The notes below the pieces were generated by a model, which saw nothing but the letters and a program-made list of their open reading frames with translations, was not told where the DNA came from and did no database searches. The translations under genes and the position numbers were made by a program. This document shows positions 10,801 through 21,569 of a stretch of DNA of 64,000 nucleotides, in pieces (the stretch's first letter is position 1; each line of letters starts with the position of its first letter). This DNA is from Triatoma infestans. Its lineage: Eukaryota > Arthropoda > Insecta > Hemiptera > Reduviidae. The stretch spans positions 1 through 64,000 of the forward strand of contig JAAEAF010000184.1 of assembly GCA_011037195.1 (NCBI GenBank), written 5' to 3'.

Positions 10801-11439
10801 TGATTGTCCATCTTATAACCCCATTAATAAGCATCACCTCACCTAACAAATTTAAAGAAGGAGGAGAGGCCATATTATTAGACCTTATAATAAACTAAAA
10901 CAAGAAAGAGAGGTCACAAAAACAATTAAGCCCTTAATAATCATAAGTCTCCGTCTAGAAACACGCTCATTAACAATATTAGCTAAACAAAAAAGACCCC
11001 AAGAACAAAGACCATGACCAATAATCAAAATTAACGACCCCAATATACCTCAAAAATTAAAAGAAAAAATACCACACAAAACCAAACCCATATGGGCAAC
11101 AGAAGAATAAGCAGTTAAAGACTTTATATCAACTTGGTATAAACACAAAAATCCAACCAAAAAAGTATCGTATAATCTTAAACCGACTAAAAAATAACCC
11201 CATAAATACATATACTCATAAATAAAATAAAAAGACCATAACCCCCTAACTTCAATAAAACACCTGCCAAAATTATAGAACCAGCAATAGGGGCCTCCAC
11301 ATGAGCCTAGGAAGTCAAAAATGAACAAAAATCATAGGCATTTTAACTAAAAATGTCAAAATCAAAGAAATATACAAATAAAAATGACAATCAACTTCAA
11401 TTAAAAAATAAAACACTCTACAAGAAGTCCTACTAATAC
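10801..11439 (-). pseudogene. ND4: Mitochondrial NADH dehydrogenase subunit 4 fragment in nuclear DNA
   Basis: The minus strand encodes about 210 residues of the ND4 core: LTFLVKMPMIFVHF, then an in-frame TGA read as Trp, EAPIAGS-type and LLKLGGYG segments, QVDIKSLTAYSSVAHMGLVL, a second TGA-Trp after GIFSFNF, IIGHGLCSWGLFCLANI, and PPSLNLLGE near the end. TGA as Trp and AGA/AGG at conserved Ser positions show the invertebrate mitochondrial code, so it cannot be a nuclear gene. The coding strand is T/G-rich, as ND4 usually is in arthropods. One base is missing near 11309 (the Pro-Lys-Ala segment), and a second frameshift lies near 11215-11235. Both ends of the gene are absent. Confidence 0.9.
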
Positions 11440-11446
11440 AGTGTAT

Positions 11447-11453
<7 letters not shown>
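11440..11453. repeat. Target-site duplication, right copy (ND4-LINE insertion)
   Basis: AGTGTATTATAATA abuts the first ND4 base and grades into a (TAA)n run; compare 9812-9824. Confidence 0.55.

Positions 11454-11508
<55 letters not shown>
11446..11508. repeat. (TAA)n microsatellite
   Basis: About 20 tandem ATA/TAA units. It starts inside the right target duplication, so the insertion may have landed at the edge of a pre-existing microsatellite. Confidence 0.95.
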
Positions 11509-11511
<3 letters not shown>

Positions 11512-11659
11512 TAGTAATAAAATGCACCTTCTGCGAGTCACCTTCTATATCCTCTTGTCACGGACATTTATGCTGCGAATTACGGAACTACGAATGGGCT
11601 GTAACTATGAGAACCAAACTTACTCCTAGAAGTTATGTCTAGTTTCCTACCATTGAGTG

Positions 11660-12120
11660 CTAGAAAAAGTCGTATTTAAGCCCGGCTATATCAAGCGTTA
11701 AATCAGTTTTAAATCAACATATGAAGAATTGGAAATCTACATTCCAGAAGTAATCAGAATGTCAGGAAACAGTCTTCTAACGGCATTCAAGATCCTTACA
11801 AACTAATATCGAAGAATCTACAATATAACTATCAAGCAATTAATTCAAGCATTTGTTTACAACAAGTAATAAACTGTCTTAAGTCAGGTCTCTGGCCAAA
11901 AGCACTTATACAGATCAGATACTTGTCCATCAAGCCTAGCCAAAGTAACCAAATTGAATCGACCATTAGAGAACACCAAGAATTCTAACTAGTCATACCA
12001 ACTTCAGCCAACGCTACCATCTCTATATCACCAACTCTTCAATCACTTCACTCGATCAGTCACCTCTCTCGTATATCCTTTCTCCACTTACAATACGTAA
12101 ATATTATATTTTGAGCAAAA
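11660..12120 (+). repeat. C/A-rich dispersed repeat, possibly a solo LTR
   Basis: This stop-rich, pyrimidine/adenine-rich tract contains AAGAATTCTAACTAGTCATA and later CGATCAGTCACCTC. Similar wording recurs at 20160-20650 (GGATTATAACTAACCACATC, ACTGAGTCACC) and at 35155-35420 (AGTTCTAACTACGCACATC, TTCAGTCACC). The three loci look like diverged members of one family. Clear ends and target duplications are not visible, so LTR identity is a guess. Confidence 0.3.
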
Positions 12121-12915
12121 ATTGAAAGTAGTATGAACATTTTTTACTGTGAACTCAGGTGTTTGGGGCATTTGATTGGCTAACAAACTATTGTTCATCC
12201 AACTTAATGACAATTTCAAAAATCGTCAAAATCAATCACCAAGTACAAGGACTGCAAAACATTATTCAGATTTTTAAAAAACATTATCGCTCGCTTAGCC
12301 AAATTTTCAATATTAAAAAAATCAGTCCAATTATTAATAATTGATAAATATGTGTATTTTAAAGTTGTCGATATTAATCATTTCAGATAACAATAATTTC
12401 AACAAGATATTATCTCTTACATTAAAGACTTCTGATTATAACTTTTGAATGAGACAAACTGCAAATCGAGGGTGCAAACACCTTTCGAGTAATAAAACTT
12501 AAAAAAAAAGTTTTTAACTAAAATTTAAGTCAAAGAAGAATATTTTGAAGAGACTTTTACAAAATAAGCTATTATCATTGGCCCTAATCATAATTTAATT
12601 CATGAAATAGTTCGTTTTTCAATATTAAATTTAGGGATAGAAAAAAAAACAGTGAATCGAATTGCTAGAATTCGCTAAAAGTATTTTCAGGAAATGTTCA
12701 TTAAGAAATTCTTTGAATTTCTATCAATGCTACTCTGTATACTGTAACAGTTCTACAGTATCAACGATAATCTATACTGTAACTTAATACTGTAAACAGT
12801 ATCAATGATACTGTAACGTAACCACAAAATATCATTTATCAATTAATTCGTGCCTGGGTTTGTAAAAAAATTGAAATAACAGAACGGAACAACAGTAATT
12901 TATTAATACAAATAA
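12121..12915. other. AT-rich DNA with clustered ACTGTAAC/CAGTATCAAT motifs
   Basis: At 12735-12815 the words TACTGTAAC and CAGTATCAA(C/T)GATA alternate in direct and inverted order, which could form local hairpins. Otherwise unremarkable. Confidence 0.4.
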
Positions 12916-13612
12916 AAAAATCTGGTGTGAAACATTCACACAAAACTTTCACGTATTGCAATTCACAAAATTATAATTGATAAGTTGTAATATTTAGCGT
13001 ACGAAATTTAATGAAATTAGTCAGTATTTTTATTGGAGAAAATCGCAAAAACTATTCGGTAAAAATGAACTTCCCTGTTTATTAATTTTCTTGAAATTCC
13101 GAATTTTGCCGATCTATTTATTTCTAATTAATTTTGTGTACATGGTAGAATTGTATAATCAACTAAGATTAACACCTTAGAGGAAAAGATAACCCTAACC
13201 CTTCCCTAAAAGGCCCCTTAAAATACCTGAGGAGAAATGTTTCAAATAAAAGTTGTAGCACTTTTTATGTGTAGCTCACATTCCAAGTTTAAAGAAAAAA
13301 ATCGTTGGATCCGTTTTAGGGAAAATAGTAGAAAAGTGTAAAAAACTATTCACTAAAGTGGTACTTCCGGTTGAGGAATTTTGACCTCTAACTTCTTGTC
13401 GAATCCCATGCTGATAATTAAACGGAATATCAAGTTTATACTTTCTGCGATTTTTCATTTTTGCTGCTGTTCGCTACACACACACTCACACATATACAGA
13501 CCATTTTCTAAAAACCACTTTTTTGGACTAAGGTGTCCTCAAACCGTATATTTCCGGTGAAAACTCAATATCGAAAATTTGACACTATTACAATACCAGT
13601 AATGAGAAAATA
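12916..13612 (+). repeat. Dispersed 'CACTTCCGG' repeat family, full-length-like copy
   Basis: Landmarks in order: TCTGGTGTGAAACATTCACA, AAATTTAATGAAATT, AATAAAAGTTGTAGCAC, GTGGTACTTCCGGTTGAGG, a CATACACA/ACACAC microsatellite-like stretch, CAGACCATTTTCTAAAAACC, CTTTTTTGGACT, TATTTCCGGTGAAAACTC, AAAATTTGACAC and a final AGTAATGAGAAAAT. The same order occurs at 58610-59660, and parts occur at 29286-29640, 40580-40699 plus 42950-43300, 54750-55000, 55800-55920 and 57060-57260. It has no coding capacity. The ends are weakly inverted, suggesting a non-autonomous DNA element. Confidence 0.7.
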
Positions 13613-13736
13613 AAAATGTTGACATTTTATTACGCGGGTAGAATATTATAATAATATTGGTTATTGGAAACTGAATTCCCCCTCTCTCACTCTTCATTGT
13701 TGCTACTCTCTCTGTCTTTCATGCCCGTTCACTTAG

Positions 13737-13904
13737 CATCAATTTTATTATTTTTATATAAACTAAATCCAACCAAATTCTATAATGCATGGGTTAATCT
13801 TCCTACACCTAAAGGGATTATACATAGAAATCTCATTGGCTACAACTCTTACTTAAGTTTGGGAATATCAGCTTTGCTTTCGTATCTTTTTAGCAAAATG
13901 GAAG
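13737..13904 (+). CDS. Candidate internal exon of an unrecognised membrane protein
   Basis: This 168-bp stretch follows a polypyrimidine tract and CACTTAG acceptor and ends in GAAG|GTATTT, a plausible donor. It encodes 55-56 residues with two hydrophobic stretches, SILLFLYKLNPTKF near the start and YLSLGISALLSYLF near the end, and a polar loop with NLPTPKGIIHRNLIGY between. Both splice phases would be 1. The frame is open well beyond the 5' boundary, to 13664. I cannot name the family. The evidence is splice-site context and non-repetitive, protein-like composition only; a chance open frame or an unknown transposon fragment remains possible. Confidence 0.35.
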
Positions 13905-14162
13905 GTATTTTCATTTTTTTTAAATATGATAATATTTTTTATATTTTTAATAATAATTTTTAATAATTTACTAAATTTACAAATAAATGAAAACAAAAAA
14001 TAATTATGGAATAAGTCAATTCGAGAATAGGTTGTAAAATAAAAAGAAAATTTTTATAAATAAAACAAAAAAAAAATAATAAAAAGTAGTAAATTAAAAA
14101 AAAAAAAAAATGTGAAACACTCATAAAATAACTATATTCTTACTAGATTCTACTAGATAATA

Positions 14163-14399
14163 GGGAAGAGATTATTAGCTCAGTGGTTAGCGCTTTGGAC
14201 TCTCACTCGGAGGTGCCGGGTTCGAGTCCAGTACTACCCTTAGTTTTTTTCTTCTTAGGAATCTCTACAGCTCATTGTTCGGTGATGGACATGTTGTCTG
14301 TAGCAAAAGAACACTGTCCGGAGCAGGAAATGCTATGAGAAGTCTTCGGGCGCCAATGACCGACCATAGATGTTGACGCGCCTTAAAAAAAAAAAAAAA
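14163..14399 (+). mobile_element. tRNA-derived SINE (family A)
   Basis: A box TTAGCTCAGTGG near 14176 and perfect B box GGTTCGAGTCC at 14219-14229, followed by the family body and a poly(A) of about 15. Confidence 0.85.
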
Positions 14400-15254
14400 T
14401 ATTACATTTCTTAACTTCCATTTGTGAAATTTTCTTCAAACAAAATAAATTTTCTCCAGATTTCCCTAAAATAATTTTTTTAGGAAAATGAAAGGCTGCT
14501 GAATGTCCACAGACTTATCAAAAACTTTGGTATCGTTCCAGAGAAAATTGCAAAATGCGAAAAAAAAGGATTAGCTTTTTTGTGGTTCTTTCGGATGAAA
14601 ATTTTGTACAAATCCTTCGTGTCGTATCCATCGGTTCGTAAACAAGGGCATTTTTAGAAGTGCTAATATTAATGACTGATTTCTTTAAAAGATTCATAGA
14701 TTTTAAATCCTTTAATATTATTTCCCCATAACCACCGATACTATGCAATAAGTTTGAACATTGTGTATAAAGTTTAAGTATATTATGCATTGAAATTTGC
14801 ACTTATTTATATTCTCAACAAGAAGACAAAGATAAAATATAATTACGAATTTTCACGTTATATTGAGATACTCATTTTAAAAGACACAAGTCTACGCTAG
14901 AAGCCGGGGCTTCCATAGGGAAGAAAATGCACATAGGCAACAAATGGTTCCCGAAGTCACAAGATAATTTATAAAGTGAAAAACCAGTGATGATATATCA
15001 AATGAGAATTAGAAAGGCTGCTAAAGGAACTACACGTATCATTTCAATTTGCATGATATTTCTCTTAAAAAGGGTGAAAAAATACTAAGTCTATATATAA
15101 AATTAATCTAAAACTCAACAATAATAAAAACAGTATAAAATATCAAACAGATTAATTCTTTATCAGCCCTAGATAATAAAAGAGTATAAATTTAAAAAAA
15201 TATATTCCAATTTTTATTAAATTTATAAAAACATTTTCTTTCAACTTAATAAAA
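14400..15254. other. AT-rich DNA with one unrecognised minus-strand open frame
   Basis: A 94-codon minus-strand frame at 14518-14802 contains QCSNLLHSIGGYGEIILKDL and SKNALVYEPMDT. It looks mildly protein-like but matches nothing I know. The remainder has no features. Confidence 0.4.
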
Positions 15255-16390
15255 TTTAGCGACAGTGCCCGACTCTATTTTTCAGGCCAGCTTCGATTAT
15301 AACGCGAAGGCCGTTGAATGTGCCAAGCGTCTGAGTGTGGACATAAATGATCAACACGATATGCCCAGTATTAGGAAAGTTAGGCAAAGTTTACGGGATG
15401 ACGCCTTTGAGAAATGGGCGAACGGTAGATGCATCGGGGTTCGTCACTTCCGCGATAACCCGAAAAGTAACCAGTTCTTTTTCAGCAAGACGCTTCTCTC
15501 AGAATCCAAATGGACCAACGCCTTTAAGCTGAATGTTAACTATGCTCCGTTGCGTAGTGTTCCCGGAGTTGGTGGTCAAACCGTAGGAGATATGGGCCCC
15601 TCGGCCGTAAATGCGGCAGAGAGAACGAAACACCTTCCCATGTGTTAGGTAGCTGCCCGGACAATATGCTCCTTGTGACGCACCGCCACCATAACGCCAA
15701 GCATAGGGTCATGGAGCTTATGGCTGAGAAGGGCTACACGTGCCTTGAGGAGGTATACGCGGTTGATGATGATGGTTCCACCAGGTATGCCGACATCGTT
15801 GCCTTCCATCCGAATAAGAAGCTTGCCTGGATTATAGATCCCACTATTCAGTTTGAGAATAACAGTGATGACCAGGCTGAGAAAATTGATAACGAGAAGC
15901 GGTGCATTTACACTAAATGTATAGCGTACAATAAAAAAAAGGTTCCGCGATTGGTATGGTGAGAGAGAATTCCGTGTCCACGGTCTATGGTTTGGATCCC
16001 GAGGCACTATACCGAGGTTAACAGGTCAATTTTTTGACGAGGTCGGGATAGACCGTCAACGCCTGACGATTTTGGCAGAGTCGATTATGTTGGACTCCCT
16101 AGGGATTCTAAATTCTCATTTATATCGTTGATAGACGACTTTATTACAGTTATCTTGTTGATGGTTGCATGACGGTTTCCTCTTTGGTGGGAAGTGTGAT
16201 TGGATTGAGTGTATTATGTTTGCATGTTTATTCAGGACACCAGCTACAATTTGGGCTAATGATTCAAGACTTTCCAATCACCTGTCAAAATATATATCTA
16301 CGGACTGATCGGCATGCTGTGTGCATAGCAGCGCAATAAAGTTGTGCAGTCACACTTTTGTTCAATACGCAAAGTGTTCTCTCTCTATTA
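15255..16390 (+). pseudogene. RLE-type LINE (R2/R4/Utopia-like) C-terminal endonuclease region
   Basis: The first frame (15265-15648) holds a basic region with FEKWANGRCIGVRHF and an HLPMC end. The next frame (15642-15962) continues LGSCPDNMLLVTHRHHNAKH, the Cys/His block that precedes the endonuclease in RLE LINEs, then TRYADIVAF with WIIDPTIQFE, which fits a PD-(D/E)XK restriction-like endonuclease core. A third frame, around 15960-16132, gives VHGLWFGSRGTIPRLT and ends at a TAG. Two frameshifts therefore break the ORF. The 5' part (RT) is missing. About 250 bp of 3' UTR follow to near 16390. Confidence 0.65.
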
Positions 16391-16917
16391 ATTAATAATA
16401 ACTTTGAATTAAGATACTTTATATGAATATTAATAATGGGCTTTTTTATTCATTCCCTAAAAAGAAGCTTTTGTTATTCATAATTTTCCTTTTATGGCGA
16501 AATGTTTTAGTCTTGATTGCAGGTATTGAATCATAGGATAAATCATGCAAAAACAAAAAACAATATCAAAATACTTCAAAAAATAAATAAATAAATAAAT
16601 AAAAAACTAAATTTATTGCTGGTTTATTCCGTCTAATAAAATTCGATAATTATAAAGTTTTCTTCAAACAAAGATCCTGAAATAATGGGTACAAAGAATA
16701 AGGAGAGCCAGGGACAGATGAAGTGAATAATACTTAAATGAAATTCCTCTGTGTGGTCTTTTCAAAAGGAGACATTTCTGTATTAAAAAATAAATTTTCT
16801 TTGTTGTTAGGATTCTATCATCTCTTGGTTTTTCTAAATGCTGAAAATGTATCATTTTTTTTTTTTTTTTAACGTACGATTATTCGTACAGTGCAGTGAT
16901 ATAATTTTAATTTTACT
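16391..16917. other. AT-rich DNA, no gene seen
   Basis: It contains an (AAAT)n run at about 16582-16602. I see nothing else. Confidence 0.6.
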
Positions 16918-17009
16918 AAAAAAAAAAAAAAAAGAAATAAAGTAAGCCTATTTTACTTCAGGCAGGCTTTACTTCCAATTACCGTTCAGGTGACGTGGAC
17001 TTAGGCGGA
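16918..17009 (-). mobile_element. SINE family C, 3' fragment
   Basis: The segment with AAGTAAGCCTATTTTACTTC and CAGGTGACGTGGACTTAGGC resembles 29085-29165, the 3' half of another tRNA-like repeat. It abuts the SINE at 17010, which may have inserted into it. Confidence 0.45.
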
Positions 17010-17256
17010 TTTTTTTTTTTTTTTAATTTAAGGCGCGTCAACATGTGTGGTCATTGATACCGGAACTTCTCAGTGCACTACCGGCCTCCGGACAGTTGTA
17101 GTGTCCTCTCGTTACAGACAATACTGTCCGTCACTGTCCAATGAGGTGTAGAGGCTCCCTAGGAAGAACAACTCTAACGGCAGCAAAGTTGGACTCGTTC
17201 CCGTGTCCTCCGCATAGGAGTCCAGTACGCTAACCAATGAGCTAATCCCTTCCCTT
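17010..17256 (-). mobile_element. tRNA-derived SINE (family A), reverse orientation
   Basis: It begins with a T run (the poly(A) of the minus copy), then AAGGCGCGTCAACATGTGTG, the inverted family body, and a tRNA-like head ending near TAATCCCTTCCC. The B box is mutated (GGACTCGTTCC in this orientation). Confidence 0.75.
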
Positions 17257-17389
17257 AACACAAACTATTAATAACATATACAGTAAACTTTGTTTATTAT
17301 TATTGTTTATGTATTATTTATAAAATAATTGTTTTCTTTAGTGAAATTAAGTTTGAATTTCTATATTTGCTTGAAAAATATATTTTATA

Positions 17390-18706
17390 CGAGGTGTGTA
17401 AATTAAGTAATGAGACTGATTTTTTATCTTTTTTTTATTCAAATAAAATTACAATTCAACATTATCCCTTTCAAAGTAACTACTTGGGGGCCACACAACG
17501 CTGAAGACGATTCTTCCATTCGTCATAGCAGCAGTGCTGGAACTCGGCTACTTGAATAGACTTCAGTTGTTCGGTTACGGCTGTTTGAATATTCTGCAAT
17601 GTTCCAAAATGACGTCCCTTGAGGTGATTTTTCAATTTGGGGAACAAAAAAAAATTCACATGGACTCAAGTCGGGTGAATAAGGAGGCTGAGGAGCCACA
17701 GGAATGTTATTACTGGCCAAATACTCATTAATAGAAATCGCGGTGTGACACGGAGCATTGTCGTGATGCAACACCCACTTGTTTTTGATGTTTGGTCTCA
17801 CACGCATGACTCTTTTTCGAAGTCTCTCAAGAACTTCTCGGTAAAAATGTTGGTTTACCATTTGGCATTGAGGCACAAATTCTTTGTGAACGATTCCTTG
17901 GCTATCAAAAAAGCAAATCAGCATGCATTTGATTTTTGACTTGCTCATTCTTGCTTTTTTTGGCCTTGGAGAGGTTGAAGTGTGCCACTGCATGCTCTGA
18001 CGCTTAGTTTCTGGGTCATACTCAAACACCCAAGACTCGTCTCCTGTAATAACACGTTCCAAAAAATTGGGATCGTTTTCAATTGCTCCCAAAAAGTCAA
18101 GGCTCCTTTCCTTTCTGATGTCTTTTTGCTCTTGTGAAAGATTTTTCGGAACCATTTTTGCACAAATTTTTCTCATCCCCAATTCATTAGTCAAAATTTG
18201 ATGAACGGTTGTGTGAGTCAAATTCAACTCTTCGCCGATCATTCGGACTGTCAAACGACGATCTGAACGCACGAGATCGCGGATTCTGCCAACATTTTCG
18301 TCGGTTCTTGAAGATGAAGGCCTTCCGCTGCGAGGCTCGTCTTCAATTGATTCCCTTCCTTCTGCAAACGACTTAAACCACCTAAAAACCTGTGCTCTGG
18401 ACAAAACATTGTCTCCATAGGCCTGGCACAGTTTTTCAAACGTTTCCGTTGCACTGTGCCCAAGTCTGAAGCTTTAACCTGAGAGCACAACGTTGCTCGT
18501 AATTGATGTCACTCATTTTTAAAACGCACTGAAAAAACCTTGCTCACAAAAAAAGTCACTACGGACAGAGCAACAACTCTAGCATTTTCAAATTTGCACT
18601 GGACGTGTATCAGATGTTTACTTGCCCTACCACGCATGCGCCGCGTTTCCAGTGTTGCCAGATCGAACATTAGAAAATCAGTCTCATTACTTAATTCACA
18701 CACCAT
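17390..18706 (-). mobile_element. Mariner (Tc1/mariner, irritans-like) element
   Basis: About 1.3 kb bounded by inverted terminal repeats of roughly 30 bp: GTGTGTAAATTAAGTAATGA at the left and its inverted counterpart TCATTACTTAATTCACAC at the right, both continuing through AGACTGATTTT. The outer flanks fit a TA target duplication (17388-17389 and 18707-18708). The length and ends match a full-length mariner; the transposase gene inside is broken. Confidence 0.85.
17460..18515 (-). pseudogene. Mariner transposase, frameshifted
   Basis: The longest open part (18404-17523) shows the helix-turn-helix region (FRWFKSFAEGRESIEDEPR, then SGRPSSS), the linker, GDESWVFEYDPETKRQS with the first catalytic Asp, and HHDNAPCHTA with the second. 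The third position of the D,D34D triad reads SPDLSPCEFFF: an extra A on the coding strand, at about 17655, changes the Asp codon to Glu and shifts everything downstream. The usual C-terminus is readable only in another frame. A second frameshift separates the true N-terminus (MSDINYEQRC at about 18513) from the main frame. The gene is inactive. Confidence 0.85.
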
Positions 18707-19643
18707 TACCAAAAAAAAAAAAAAAAAACTAAAATAATGGTTAAACAGTATCTAATTTCGAATGAACCATTCTTAATTGATGCCCCAGTAAAAGGGGCAG
18801 TAGAGGTTGAAATGATTCCTTTATTTATTTTTTTATTTTTTTATTTCTTTTTACCAGGAAAGGCGTATTTACAAATAAAGCAAAATGTGAAAACAAAATA
18901 CAATATTAATTAGATGTATAATATGTATAAATCTGTATTATTTAATTCAAAAATTTAGTCTTAAAGGTTTGGTGAAGGTGAACAATTTTTCTTTGATGTT
19001 TGTTGTGTTGGTTAAACTGTTAATACCCTTGATTTTTGACATGACTTTTTAAATAAACGAAAAGACGGTACACAAATCACCCTTCTTTTTATTTACTGTA
19101 AAATTAAGTAAATAAGAGGCTATACAGTATTTGTATTGAAATTTCAAAACTTATTTTTCATTTTTATTGTTGGTTTTGAGCTCTCCTGAATTCGACAAGT
19201 TTTTTTTAAATAGAAGTTGGTTGGATTTTTGGTGTAAAGTATACATCATCAAAGGAAACTCGTAATTAGTTTAAAATTAGTTTTCCATTATGTAACCAAC
19301 AAAAATGAGGCTACTTAAAGTTTTCTATGAAAATCCAAAACAAAAAATCGTTGGCCAATCAAAATTATAATTTTCCTGAAAGGTTGGTTGTAGAGTTAAT
19401 CTATAATGTAATGTATTGTTGGAGAAATTCGCCCACATGGACTATGGCGTAACCAGAGCGCACCGGGTACACAATTACAATTACGCACTACCATCAGATC
19501 TTGCAATTATGGTAATTATGGTCTCAGGATGTGAGAAGGGCGGAGAAAATTTAGAGTGAAAGGATTTTAAGATGAAATAAACTAGAAAAAAAGGTTGATC
19601 ACTGTATAAGGAGAGAACGCACAAACTGCAAGGACTTCGCAAG
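18707..19643. other. AT-rich DNA, no gene seen
   Basis: Poly(A) and poly(T) runs and low-complexity sequence; no recognisable repeat or frame. Confidence 0.55.
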
Positions 19644-19646
19644 TAT

Positions 19647-19882
19647 CAGAGATATTTCCCGTGATAGCCAGCTTCTTTTTATGGTCACCGACTTGTTTCG
19701 GGCCTTCGCCAATCATCAGGATGTTTACTCTGTGCAAGTCTATATTATTACACTGTTTGACAAACACATCCTGATGAAGGACGATCGCCCGAAACTCGTC
19801 GATGACCACTAAAAGAAGCAGACTATCACGGAACATATCTCTGATGCTTTCCAGCTCTGCGGAACCAACCACATCAACCTTA
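19647..19882. mobile_element. Foldback element with hammerhead-like arms
   Basis: The left arm starts CAGAGATATTTCCCGTGATA; the right arm is its inverse and is followed by the unpaired 3' segment TGCTTTCCAGCTCTGCGGAA and CCAACCACATCAACCTTA. CAAGTAT at 19640-19646 and 19883-19889 fits a 7-bp target duplication. Hammerhead-like cores: plus at 19767-19804, minus at 19683-19723. Confidence 0.75.
19767..19804 (+). ncRNA. Hammerhead-ribozyme-like motif
   Basis: CATC, CTGATGA, A, hairpin GGACGATCGCCC (one internal mismatch), GAAA, CTCG, TC, GATG. A-CTCG-U could still close a two-pair stem III with a two-base loop. The core positions are intact. Confidence 0.45.
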
Positions 19883-19889
19883 CAAGTAT

Positions 19890-20690
19890 AGTAGAAGTTA
19901 GTTAGCGAAAGATATATATAGAGGTAGAATCGCTGAGTGGTGAGAAGGTTGTTAACTGTTCGTAAACTGTTGTAAAAACTGTTCTTTGTAGGGATAACTC
20001 GGATTACTATAGATTCTCCCATTCTAGTCTGGCCTAGGTAGCGTGTAACTAATTGTCATTTTTGTGTTTCTCTCCGCTCTTCGCATCCTATTACACAATG
20101 TCTTGGATGGATGGGCTACAATTTGGACAGCCAAACTTCCCTCTAGAAGCTTCTCTATCTCCCTCAATAGGTCAAAGTAACAGAAGATAAGCATATTCAT
20201 ATGAGAGCTTTAACAAGTCGTTTGGAAGAATCAACAGGGATATGCCTAGAAATGTAAATATCAAATAGCCAAAATCAACACTTGAAGAAGTCTAAACAAG
20301 CTATCAAGAAAGAAAACAGCCAGTCAAGCATTCAAGAGTATACTGTGAGCCACATATAACTCTCAAAGAGTTATTCACTGCCTTCAACAGGCAATCATCT
20401 ATCTCACTCTTTACCCACTCTTTGCGAGAAGAATTTTTACAGTCCAGAGAATTTCCATCAAACTAGCTAATCGGCTACTAGAATAAGCAAGGATTATAAC
20501 TAACCACATCAATCCATAAGAGGCTCACATCAGCCTGACGGTGACCTACTAGAACAACATCACTGAGTCACCTTATTCTCAAGACTCTATTAAGTTTGTT
20601 AAATATAAATTGTGTAAAGCGCAAGTAGTGACACTGTGTGTTGCATTTTTCTGCAATGGTATTTTCTGCTAGCATTACAATAACTTAAAA
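19890..20690 (+). repeat. Unclassified repeat-like block; includes a C/A-rich family member
   Basis: The part at 20160-20650 resembles 11660-12120 and 35155-35420 in short shared words. The part at 19890-20050 (GGTAGAATCGCTGAGTGGTG through CCCATTCTAGTCTGG) recalls the LTR-like sequences at 5509 and 55091. There is no coding frame. Confidence 0.3.
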
Positions 20691-21565
20691 TGATTATTAA
20701 ATACCACTTAAGCATTTTGCAATTAAACTGAAATACCAAGTGTTCTTAAATATCGCCAAATCTTAAATTTCATTTCCTATTAATCAGATCATAACAATTA
20801 GGCAGTTTAATAATTGTACCTTATTGTTGATAGTTTAACATGTTGGTTTGATAGTGAAATATGAAGAGAAAAAAAAAATTGAATTCATTTTCACACTCAC
20901 AAATTATATTTTACTAGAGTGGAGATAGAGTTTGGAGGGAGACGTTTAAAGAAGTATAGCAAAGAAGCGGTAATGGTAGCTAAGCATTGTAGCGTTCTAA
21001 CAACGATCATTTAGCTGCTTAGCTAAATTGTAGAGGAACTGGTCTGGCTTGTAAAAGGGCTTATTGAAGAGAGTTAACTGAAGACTCTTGTACTACTTGA
21101 TTACTTCCTGGCAATTGTTGCTGGTTATAAACTCTTGAGAGTTATGGGGTAGATTTCTGGATAATATATTTGTAAGCTCTCGAATTCATATTTTTGATTC
21201 TTTTAGACTCTTCGCTATCATTTGACTCCACGCTGGTTTGAGTAGTGGTTTCAGATGATATTCCGAATTTGGCAACTTTATATACAATTTTAAGTAGCAC
21301 TTAGTTGGAGCCATGCTCTTGAAGCATGTAGCACTTTCGTCCATCGTTCCTTTTACGTAAATCGTGACAGAGGTGCACTTTGTGCAACCATTGCACTGTT
21401 GTGGCTAATATCGGCAACATGAAATTTGTCAACGCTGCTATGATAATTTTCTCAACCTATTCTGACTGAATTTCCATTAAAATACTTTTTCTAAAATTTC
21501 TAAATCATTCCAGTAATCACATAATATAATAAGTGCTTTAGTTTGGACTACAAAGCAACTGAAAA
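20691..21565. other. Unassigned DNA
   Basis: Mixed-composition sequence without a protein-like frame or a clear repeat match. Confidence 0.45.
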
Positions 21566-21569
21566 GCAT

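Larger units (their letters stand above)
9825..11439 (-). mobile_element. Chimeric retro-insertion: mitochondrial ND4 joined to a truncated jockey LINE
   Basis: On the minus strand, 5' to 3', the unit is ND4 sense sequence (11439 to about 10801), then the jockey RT C-terminal half and 3' UTR (about 10800 to 9838), AATAAA, and a poly(A) of 13 (9837-9825). It is flanked by near-identical 13/14-bp direct repeats. Both parts have the same sense, and the switch falls at the LINE's 5' truncation point. This is what LINE template switching onto a second RNA would give. Alternatives are a nuclear mitochondrial DNA segment that happened to lie beside a LINE, with a chance match in AT-rich flanks, or end-joining of mtDNA during LINE insertion. 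Confidence 0.6.

Noticed and set aside
10801..11439. A nuclear ND4 gene
   Set aside because: In-frame TGA and AGA codons at conserved Trp and Ser positions plus frameshifts show a mitochondrial pseudogene.
11441..11629. Poly-Asn open frame
   Set aside because: It is the translated (TAA)n/(AAT)n microsatellite next to the ND4-LINE insertion.
17534..17939. Plus-strand open frames within the mariner
   Set aside because: Antisense shadows of the transposase.
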